From JAENVT01 sp031412355 (lineage in GTDB: Bacteria > Actinomycetota > Acidimicrobiia > Acidimicrobiales > Ilumatobacteraceae), in NCBI GenBank assembly GCA_031412355.1, contig JANOCR010000142.1:1-8101 (forward strand): a DNA stretch of 8,101 bases, in the 5' to 3' direction. Shown here piece after piece: positions 1-5,381 of this stretch (position 1 is the first letter of the stretch; the number at the start of each line of letters is the position of its first letter). The translations under genes and the position numbers were made by a program. The notes under the pieces were generated by a model that was not told the DNA's origin, made no database searches, and was given only the letters and a program-made list of their open reading frames with translations.

Positions 1-67
1 CGACAGTGGCGGGTTGTCGCTGAGGTTGGAAGCTTTGGTCGCCTGCGGCCGCCTTCGCCAGCGCCAT
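1..67 (-). other. Possible start of a further minus-strand gene (cut by window edge)
   Basis: An ATG on the minus strand at 65-67 lies 3 nt after the stop of the GAF-ANTAR gene and opens a frame that stays open for 22 codons to the window edge (begins MALAKAAAG). There is no Shine-Dalgarno sequence and no recognisable domain. In GC-rich DNA so short an open frame is weak evidence, so this may equally be intergenic. Confidence 0.18.
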
Positions 68-70
68 TTC

Positions 71-766
71 TTACGGCTCGAATCGCACACGTCGATCGAC
101 GACTTCGCGGGCGACGTCGGCGACGGGGCGGTCCCTGTCGAAGGCAAACTCTCGCAGCCGCACCAAGCCCGAGCCGACGCTGACGTTCAATTGCACAGCT
201 ACCATCCCGGCCGCCTGGTTGACGACGTTCTCGAAATCAGCCCCAGAGCGCAGTTCGGCGGCCAGTTGAACGGGCGACGCACCCGCTTGAATCAGCAGGA
301 TTGCCTCGGCGACGACATTGGCCAAGACCAACGCATCGAGGTGCTGTTCTGTCTTCAACATTCCCGGGTGGATGGAGTGCAGGTCGAGTGCGCCGAGGCG
401 CACACCGCCGACACGAATCGGAAAGCCGAACACGGCTCGCACACCGAACTCGGCAGCCGTTTCGCTGAAGGCCGGCCATCGGAGCATGTCGGGGTCGTCG
501 AGGTCTGGTGCGAACACGGGCACGCCACGGGTGTGAGCATCGACGCCAGGGCCCTCACCCAGTGTGATCTGAAGTTGCTCGATCAGGGCAGTGACCGGAT
601 CGTGTGTATCCATCGAGCGGTAGGTCGTGTCATCCGCCATCAGCATGACCCCTGCACCACTGACTCCCGTGACCTCGGCGCACACCTCGCAGAGGCGCTC
701 CGTCTGCAGACCCGAATCGTCATCGCCCACGAGGCGCGCAACGATCCGTTGCCGTCTGTCGGTCAT
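71..766 (-). CDS. GAF and ANTAR domain-containing regulator
   Basis: A 231-residue protein. Residues about 20-160 form a GAF-type sensor domain, with 'SGAGVML' near 36-42, 'GEGPGVDA' near 70-77 and 'FGFPIRVGGVRLGALDL' near 113-129. Residues about 170-228 match an ANTAR RNA-binding domain: 'NQAAGMVAVQL', 'LVRLREFAFDRDRP', 'VADVAREVV'. ANTAR proteins bind paired small hairpins in nascent RNA and block transcription termination, so this is probably a cytoplasmic antiterminator whose ligand, sensed by GAF, is unknown. The lysine or arginine common in the 'A(K/R)G' ANTAR motif is alanine here (A186). The ATG at 764-766 is chosen because GGAAG lies 7 nt upstream (774-778) and the next ATG upstream is out of frame. 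The stop is TAA. The gene is divergent from the cyclase. Family assignment is firm; targets are unknown. Confidence 0.93.
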   Translation of the reverse strand: MTDRRQRIVARLVGDDDSGLQTERLCEVCAEVTGVSGAGVMLMADDTTYRSMDTHDPVTALIEQLQITLGEGPGVDAHTRGVPVFAPDLDDPDMLRWPAFSETAAEFGVRAVFGFPIRVGGVRLGALDLHSIHPGMLKTEQHLDALVLANVVAEAILLIQAGASPVQLAAELRSGADFENVVNQAAGMVAVQLNVSVGSGLVRLREFAFDRDRPVADVAREVVDRRVRFEP

Positions 767-768
767 TG

Positions 769-864
769 GTCGACTTCCGATCGACTGGCTACCTTGATCA
801 TGGGAGAGTCCCCTCGGTGTCGAGCACGTCGCGCTGAAGCGTTACCGAGGTCTGGAGCATCGCT
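769..864 (-). promoter_or_regulatory. Candidate structured 5' leader of the GAF-ANTAR gene
   Basis: If transcription starts near 864 (see the promoter at 871-900), the gene has a leader of about 98 nt with two clear foldable elements. First, a perfect 7-bp inverted repeat pairs 844-850 with 812-818 (CCTCGGT with ACCGAGG in the RNA). It encloses a small CGC-UUCA-GCG hairpin. Second, GTCGA (785-781) pairs with TCGAC (773-769) around a 7-nt loop that holds the GGAAG ribosome binding site, ending 2 nt before the ATG. I do not see the AxxGxx hexaloop pair typical of known ANTAR targets. The inverted repeats are direct observations; a regulatory role is inferred. Confidence 0.35.
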
Positions 865-870
865 TCCAAC

Positions 871-900
871 AACGTACACCCTCTCGAACGACTATGTCAG
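871..900 (-). promoter_or_regulatory. Candidate promoter for the GAF-ANTAR gene
   Basis: On the minus strand CTGACA (895-900) matches 5 of 6 bases of the -35 consensus. An 18-bp spacer separates it from TACGTT (871-876), a TANNNT -10 element. The predicted start is near 864. The same TACGTT hexamer precedes the DUF1989 gene at 5977-5982. Confidence 0.4.
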
Positions 901-910
901 CGAGGTGCAT

Positions 911-924
911 TGCGATGCATCGCA
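911..924. promoter_or_regulatory. 14-bp perfect palindrome between divergent promoters
   Basis: TGCGATGCATCGCA is self-complementary over 14 bp. Its centre is about 44 bp upstream of the cyclase start codon and about 53 bp upstream of the predicted GAF-ANTAR transcription start. It also lies outside both core promoters, which is a reasonable place for a shared operator. It has the layout TGCGA-N4-TCGCA; the spacer is shorter than the N6 of CRP-type sites (TGTGA-N6-TCACA), so I do not call it a CRP site. A palindrome of this size is expected about once per 16 kb by chance. Confidence 0.3.
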
Positions 925-949
925 CCGAAACCCTGCAACACCCCCTTGG

Positions 950-955
950 TATCGT
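950..955 (+). promoter_or_regulatory. -10 element (TATCGT), leaderless start of the cyclase gene
   Basis: TATCGT fits TANNNT and ends exactly 6 nt before the ATG at 962, so transcription would begin at the start codon. No Shine-Dalgarno sequence is present. I see no good -35 element. Confidence 0.4.
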
Positions 956-961
956 CACCGC

Positions 962-1792
962 ATGCCTCGCCTGGATCCGAAGGAGCGCGCCGGTCTACCC
1001 GATCGCGCCTTCGCATACATCGACTCGAACGGCCAGCGCCGCCTACCGATCCACGACTCCGCGCACGTCCGGAATGCCCTGGTGCGCTTCGGACAGGTGA
1101 CCTTCGAAGACGAGCCCGCCCGCGATCGGGCGCGCATGCGATTGCTGAACGCCGCGAAGAAGTTCAAGATCGTGCCGGTCGGTTTCATCGCAGGTCAGTT
1201 GCAGTCCGAACGTGCCCTCGGCGACCGTTCCGACTCGGTGCAGCTGCCATCTGGGTTTGTCACCATGTTGATGACCGACATCGAGGGCTCGACCGGGTTG
1301 GTGCGCCATCTCGGCCCGGGGTATCGCCAAGTGATCGACGAGGTGTGGTCGATCCTGCGTCGTGGCGTAGCCGATGCCGGTGGCCACGAGGTCGAGGCAC
1401 GCGCCGACGAGTTCTTCGCCGTGTTCGAAGCCCCTCGGTGCGCGGTCGACGCCGCCATCGCCGTGCAGCGCGATCTGGCCGGCCATTCGTGGATTGACGA
1501 TCTCGACGTACGTGTGCGTGTCGGAATCCACAGCGGGTATCCGACGTCAACCGACGACAACTACATCGGCATGGATGTCAACACCACCTCGCGCATCTGT
1601 GCGGCGGGCCATGGGGGGCAAATCGTGGTCTCGGCCAACACTCGCGAGGGTGTGAAGGCGTCGGCGCCCGACGACGTGCGGTTCAAGACGCTGGGGCTCC
1701 ACAAGCTGCGCGGCCTGCCCGAACCCGTGCCGTTGTTCCAGGTGGCAGCAAAGGGCCTACCCATTACCTTCCCTGCGTTGCGCACACCCTGA
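962..1792 (+). CDS. Class III adenylate/guanylate cyclase domain protein with N-terminal DUF6582-like domain
   Basis: A 276-residue cytoplasmic protein with no membrane segment. Residues about 1-80 (LPDRAFAYID, LPIHDSAHVRNAL, LLNAAKKFKIVPVGFI) resemble the DUF6582-type domain that precedes some actinobacterial cyclases. Residues about 98-262 are a class III cyclase catalytic domain. The metal-binding aspartates are present (D106 in MTDIEGST, D149 in ARADEFF), as are the transition-state Asn and Arg (N207 and R211 in VNTTSR). The two substrate-selecting positions are unusual: by my alignment the usual lysine is E145 and the usual aspartate is N200. Activity is plausible, but the choice of ATP or GTP is uncertain. 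The ATG at 962 is preferred because the conserved N-terminal domain starts there and a TANNNT box sits 6 nt upstream. The frame stays open back to base 14, but that part is antisense to the GAF-ANTAR gene. The gene converges on the transporter gene with a 3-bp gap. Confidence 0.92.
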   Translation: MPRLDPKERAGLPDRAFAYIDSNGQRRLPIHDSAHVRNALVRFGQVTFEDEPARDRARMRLLNAAKKFKIVPVGFIAGQLQSERALGDRSDSVQLPSGFVTMLMTDIEGSTGLVRHLGPGYRQVIDEVWSILRRGVADAGGHEVEARADEFFAVFEAPRCAVDAAIAVQRDLAGHSWIDDLDVRVRVGIHSGYPTSTDDNYIGMDVNTTSRICAAGHGGQIVVSANTREGVKASAPDDVRFKTLGLHKLRGLPEPVPLFQVAAKGLPITFPALRTP

Positions 1793-1795
1793 GCC

Positions 1796-3433
1796 TCACA
1801 GTGCTTCCGGCCAGGAATGGCTGACCTGGTTGCGCCCGGCGGGGCTGTAGACCGAGAGATAGTGGGTGACCACGACATCGTGATGTAGATAGCGGCGCAC
1901 GGGATCGAGGAACCGATCAGCGTTGACCGTCGTGCGCCGATGTTGGCGCAGATGCTCACCCCACGATTCGACGACAAAGGTCTCGATGAATTGATGCGGC
2001 GCAGCGAGATCGCGAAAGAGTCCCCAGCGGTAGGCGCCGGTTCGCCGTCGATGGCGCTCGACCAGGCGCATCGCTTCGGCAAAGTCGTTCACGTCGTCGC
2101 CTGGGACCTCGTAGGTCACCGTCACCAGCACGGGTCCGTCGGTGGGGTGCGGCACGATGGTCACCGTCGGGTCGTCGGTGGGCACGATGCGCAGGTCGAG
2201 ACCCGTGACCGTGCCGAGTCGCCATCGTCGAGTGGTTGCCAACGTCAGGATCAAGGCGCCGGCGGCCGCCAGGTGCGCGCCTGTGAGGTTGGTTTCGGCG
2301 AGCGCGCCCCAGGCTGCGCTGCCCAACGCGATACCGCCGGCGAGTATCAGCATGTACAGACCCATGCCGCGCGCCCGCACCCACTCGGGTAGCGCCGAGA
2401 ACGCTGCCACGCCGGTACAGGTCAGCGCGGTCGCCCAGGCCAGCCCACCCACGATCATGGCCAGGCCGATGGCCCACGGTGTGCGGCTGACTCCCTCGAC
2501 GACCAGTGCAGCCGCCAAGGCGACCGATGAGCCGAACACGAGTTGGTCGTGGTGGAACCGTTCGTCGAGCCGCGGGCGCACGACAGCGGCGCTTGCTGCA
2601 CCCAGGCCGAAACATCCGAGCAGCACCCCGTAGCCACCGCTCGTCAGTCCGAGACGGTCGCGGGCGACAATGGGGAGCAACGCCTGCAGCGCCGCTGCGG
2701 GCAGTGTGAACGCCGCGGTTCGATTGAGCACCAGCCGGAGCGCGGGCGCGTGCACGGCATACCGCAGCCCGGCACGCATCGCACCGCTGAACGTTTCTGC
2801 CGGTGAGTCGACTTCGGTGACAGGCCGTCGCCACCACACCAGCACGCCGACGATTGCGAGGAACGACACCGCGTTGAGGATGAACACCCAACCGGGGCCG
2901 GAGATTGCGACGAGCAGGCCTCCGATCGCCGGGCCAACTGCTCGCCCGACGTTGAACGTCAACGCTCCAAGGGCGAATGCCTGGCGGAACTCGCGCGCGG
3001 GTACGAGATCGGGTTGGATCGCTTGGAACGCGGGAAAGGTGAGGGCACCGCCGGTGCCGAGCCCGAAGGTGAGGGCCAGCAGGCTTGCAGGCGTCACCAC
3101 GTCGAGGAACGTCATCACCGCAAGCGCAGCTGCGCAGACGAGCATCCACAACTGACCACCGATCAACAGTCGTCGGCGATCGAATATGTCGGCCAGGGCA
3201 CCTGCCGGGATTCCCACCAACAGGACTGGCAGCATGCTGGCGGTCGGCACCAGCGTGATGAGAAACGGCGATGCCCCGAGGTCGCCCATCAGCCACGCCG
3301 ATGCCACGCTCTGCATCAGTGTTCCGATGTTCGATGCCAATTGGGCGATGAACAGGGCTCTGAACACCGGGTAACGCAGGGGAGCCCAGGGCGATTGTCG
3401 AGCCTCAACGGTCTCGGTATCGGCCTCGCTCAT
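1796..3433 (-). CDS. MFS_3-type transporter with C-terminal monooxygenase-like (ABM) domain
   Basis: A 545-residue integral membrane protein of the major facilitator superfamily, close to the MFS_3 'transmembrane secretion effector' group, which is presumed to export small molecules. About twelve hydrophobic segments span residues 22-402, with a motif A-like loop (GALADIFDRRR, 78-88) after TM2 and Gly/Pro-rich TM5 (VGRAVGPAIGG, 162-172). Residues about 404-545 are soluble. 'PVLVTVTYEVP ... AEAMRLVERHRRRTGAYRWGLFRD ... FVVESW' (about 434-490) resembles an antibiotic-biosynthesis-monooxygenase fold, a tail known in this transporter group. The start MSEADTE at 3431-3433 is preferred because the frame extending to 3655 would run into the divergent SGNH gene and adds no family similarity. 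GGA lies about 5 nt upstream and a TANNNT box about 8 nt upstream. The substrate cannot be told from sequence. Confidence 0.94.
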   Translation of the reverse strand: MSEADTETVEARQSPWAPLRYPVFRALFIAQLASNIGTLMQSVASAWLMGDLGASPFLITLVPTASMLPVLLVGIPAGALADIFDRRRLLIGGQLWMLVCAAALAVMTFLDVVTPASLLALTFGLGTGGALTFPAFQAIQPDLVPAREFRQAFALGALTFNVGRAVGPAIGGLLVAISGPGWVFILNAVSFLAIVGVLVWWRRPVTEVDSPAETFSGAMRAGLRYAVHAPALRLVLNRTAAFTLPAAALQALLPIVARDRLGLTSGGYGVLLGCFGLGAASAAVVRPRLDERFHHDQLVFGSSVALAAALVVEGVSRTPWAIGLAMIVGGLAWATALTCTGVAAFSALPEWVRARGMGLYMLILAGGIALGSAAWGALAETNLTGAHLAAAGALILTLATTRRWRLGTVTGLDLRIVPTDDPTVTIVPHPTDGPVLVTVTYEVPGDDVNDFAEAMRLVERHRRRTGAYRWGLFRDLAAPHQFIETFVVESWGEHLRQHRRTTVNADRFLDPVRRYLHHDVVVTHYLSVYSPAGRNQVSHSWPEAL

Positions 3434-3441
3434 CGATTCCA

Positions 3442-3447
3442 ACCCTA
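3442..3447 (-). promoter_or_regulatory. Candidate -10 element (TAGGGT) of the transporter gene
   Basis: On the minus strand TAGGGT ends 8 nt before the ATG at 3433. A weak GCGACA (3466-3471) lies 18 bp upstream and matches 4 of 6 bases of the -35 consensus. Transcription would begin at or within a base or two of the start codon. The G-rich hexamer makes this the weakest of the set. Confidence 0.25.
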
Positions 3448-3515
3448 CGCACAAACCGACTTCGATGTCGCGGCCAATAGATCGATCGGCGTACGACCGC
3501 AGATCTGTTGCGAGA

Positions 3516-3528
3516 GCACGTAGCGTGC
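3516..3528 (+). promoter_or_regulatory. TANNNT -10 element (TAGCGT) inside an inverted repeat, upstream of the SGNH gene
   Basis: TAGCGT (3521-3526) fits TANNNT and ends 7 nt before the ATG at 3534, consistent with a leaderless mRNA. It overlaps a perfect inverted repeat GCACG-TAG-CGTGC (3516-3528), so a repressor bound there would cover the -10 element. No Shine-Dalgarno sequence is visible before the ATG. Confidence 0.3.
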
Positions 3529-3533
3529 CGGTC

Positions 3534-5381
3534 ATGCCAACGAGGGTGATTCGGCGTGGCCTACTGGTCCAGATCGCACGCGTGGCGGTGGTCGCCGCGC
3601 TATTAGCAGTCGCGACAGGCGCTACCGCTCCATCACGTACTGCCCTCGCCACCACGAAGGTCGAGGCGCTGCTGATCGGTGATTCGGTGCTGAATGGTCT
3701 GGCTCAGCCCTACAGCGCGGCCGGGCGTGCGGCTTTGGCCGCGCGCCATTCGTTCATCCTCGACAGCGCCGGGTGTCGACGGCTGATCACAACGAGCTGC
3801 CGGATCCCGCCCGGTTCCGCACCCACCAATGCCATCACAGTGGCTCGGGCGCGGGCCGGGCAGTACGACCGCGCCCTGGTGATCGCGGCCGGCTACGACG
3901 ATCCGTCGAGTGGCGAGTTCGGAATCGGAGCCGCGGTCGACGTACTGATCGCCGAGGCCCGCCGGCAAGGCATCCGCCACGTGATCTGGCTGACATACCG
4001 GGAGGCAGGAGGTGCGGGGCATGTGGCTCGTTTCCGCGAGAGCAACGCCGTGCTGCGAAGCCGGACGGAACCCGAACTGGTACTGGCCGACTGGGCGACG
4101 CTGAGCGCCGGCATGCCGTCGAGTTGGTTCTCCGCCGACGGAATCCACCTCGGTCCCCAGGCCGCCGCAGCCATGGGGGAACTGATCGGCGACGCACTTG
4201 ATGGCCTGTTGCCCGTCCGGTGTACGAGCGGTGTGTGGACGGGCACGGAGGTGCCCCCGGGCAGTGCCGGCACAGGGGAGCCGGCCGGCGGCGGGCTGAA
4301 CCTGATGCCCGCACCTGTACGCCTCGTCGACACGCGCGACTTGCCCGGCAAGCTAGGTGCCGGACGGATGCTGAGCGTGTCTGTTGCCGGAATCAACGGC
4401 GTGCCGCTGGACGCGACCGCCGCGGTGGTTTCTGTCACCGCGGTCGAACCGTGCGCTGACACCTTCCTGACTGCCTTTCCTTGCGGCAGCACCTTGCCTG
4501 TCGCCTCGATGGTCAACGCCGTGGCGCTTGCGATCGTGGCCAACTCGGCAATCGTGCGGCTGGGCCAGGGATCGCTGTGCGTTTACTCGCTTCGAGCGAC
4601 CGACGTGCTGGTCGACATCAGCGGATGGATCGGGCCCAGTGGACTTGTGTCGCAACCAGTCGCACCGGTGCGATTGGTCGACACCCGGGTGGGCGAGCTA
4701 CAAGCCTTGCCGATGACACAGACCCGCCTCGGCGGCAATCAACTCCTGACGGTCGACGTCGCGTCGCTGCCGGGATTTGACTCGGCCGCAGCCGCTGCCA
4801 CGGTCAACGTGACAGCTGTAGCACCGGAGCGCGCCGGCTTCCTCAGCGTGCTGCCCGGGCCGTGCGCCACGGCAACGTTGCCGCCCACCACGTCGACCCT
4901 CAACGTGACCGCCGGCCGCGACGTCGCCGCCTCGGCGACGGTCGGATTGGGTGGCGACGCACGACAACTCTGCATCTTCTCCAGCACCTCCACGGATGTG
5001 GTCGTCGATCTGCAGGCGCTGCACGGCCCGGCCCCGGGCCTTGCCGGTGGCGCGATCACTGCGATCGATCCGCGGCGGATCATCGACACGCGCGACACGA
5101 CGCGTCTCGCTGCAGGGCAATCGCTACCTCTCGCACTGGATGCAGTGGAGGCGGCAGCGATCGTCAACCTCACCGCTGTCGAGCCGTCGGGTCGGGGTTT
5201 CCTGACGTTGTACCCGTGCGCGGCACCCATCCCGACGGTGTCGAATGTCAACGTGGTCGCCGGTGCAATCGTCGCCAACCGGGCAGTCGTTTCTACTGGC
5301 GGGTCGAATCAGTTCTGCGTGTTCACATCTGTCGAGACCGACCTTGTCGTCGACCTCGAAGGCATCATCGCGTCGAGCTGA
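3534..5381 (+). CDS. Secreted SGNH/GDSL-hydrolase-like protein with three C-terminal beta repeats
   Basis: A 615-residue precursor. Residues 1-39 form a Sec signal peptide: basic RVIRR, a hydrophobic stretch at 17-30 and a signal peptidase site ALA|TT after A39. Residues about 43-225 look like an SGNH/GDSL domain, with the nucleophile in IGDS (S51) and an Asp-His pair in SADGIHL (D202, H205). The block III GxND motif reads GYDD (120-123), so the usual oxyanion Asn is Asp. C81 and C89 may pair. A Gly/Pro linker (about 236-258) leads to three repeats beginning RLVDTR (263), RLVDTR (380) and RIIDTR (515). Each repeat has NVTAVxP-type strands and one Cys before (317, 444, 562) and one Cys after (349, 480, 595) the centre, and ends TD-V/L-VVD. 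The likely role is an extracellular or cell-wall esterase or acetyl-transfer enzyme carried on binding or spacer domains; the substrate is unknown. ATG 3534 is chosen because it places basic residues just before the hydrophobic core. An upstream in-frame start at 3465 would add 23 polar residues. Confidence 0.88.
   Translation: MPTRVIRRGLLVQIARVAVVAALLAVATGATAPSRTALATTKVEALLIGDSVLNGLAQPYSAAGRAALAARHSFILDSAGCRRLITTSCRIPPGSAPTNAITVARARAGQYDRALVIAAGYDDPSSGEFGIGAAVDVLIAEARRQGIRHVIWLTYREAGGAGHVARFRESNAVLRSRTEPELVLADWATLSAGMPSSWFSADGIHLGPQAAAAMGELIGDALDGLLPVRCTSGVWTGTEVPPGSAGTGEPAGGGLNLMPAPVRLVDTRDLPGKLGAGRMLSVSVAGINGVPLDATAAVVSVTAVEPCADTFLTAFPCGSTLPVASMVNAVALAIVANSAIVRLGQGSLCVYSLRATDVLVDISGWIGPSGLVSQPVAPVRLVDTRVGELQALPMTQTRLGGNQLLTVDVASLPGFDSAAAAATVNVTAVAPERAGFLSVLPGPCATATLPPTTSTLNVTAGRDVAASATVGLGGDARQLCIFSSTSTDVVVDLQALHGPAPGLAGGAITAIDPRRIIDTRDTTRLAAGQSLPLALDAVEAAAIVNLTAVEPSGRGFLTLYPCAAPIPTVSNVNVVAGAIVANRAVVSTGGSNQFCVFTSVETDLVVDLEGIIASS
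4314..5363 (+). repeat. Three tandem protein-level repeats in the SGNH protein
   Basis: The approximate repeat units are 4314-4628, 4665-5018 and 5070-5363, about 100-118 residues each. Shared landmarks in order are R(L/I)(V/I)DTR, an Ala-rich V-x-V-TAVxP strand, FL(T/S)xxP plus Cys, a VNxxA-type strand, (L/F)C(V/I)(Y/F)(S/T), and TD(V/L)(L/V)VD. The similarity is at protein level only; the DNA copies have diverged, so this is an old duplication or a mobile domain family. The first repeat carries an extra Cys (307). Confidence 0.8.

Noticed and set aside
911..924. Reading the palindrome as a CRP (cAMP receptor) site
   Set aside because: The half-sites are TGCGA/TCGCA with a 4-bp spacer, not TGTGA/TCACA with 6 bp.
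14..961. Open plus-strand frame in phase with the cyclase, which would give a 592-residue protein
   Set aside because: It is antisense to the well-supported GAF-ANTAR gene, shows no domain, and the conserved cyclase N-terminus starts at 962.
1811..1829. CCAGG ... CCTGG inverted repeat near the convergent stops, considered as a terminator
   Set aside because: The stem is only 5 bp with a 9-nt loop, it is inside the transporter coding region, and no T-tract follows.
1956..3296. 446-codon minus-strand frame inside the transporter gene
   Set aside because: Composition is Arg/Pro/Ala/His-rich with no hydrophobic or domain pattern, typical of an out-of-frame shadow in GC-rich DNA.
3434..3655. N-terminal extension of the transporter frame by 74 residues
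   Set aside because: It runs through the start and signal peptide region of the divergent SGNH gene and carries no family similarity.
5067..5081. Inverted repeat GATCCGC-G-GCGGATC
   Set aside because: It lies within the SGNH coding region at the start of the third repeat, where the codons explain it; no sign of regulatory use.
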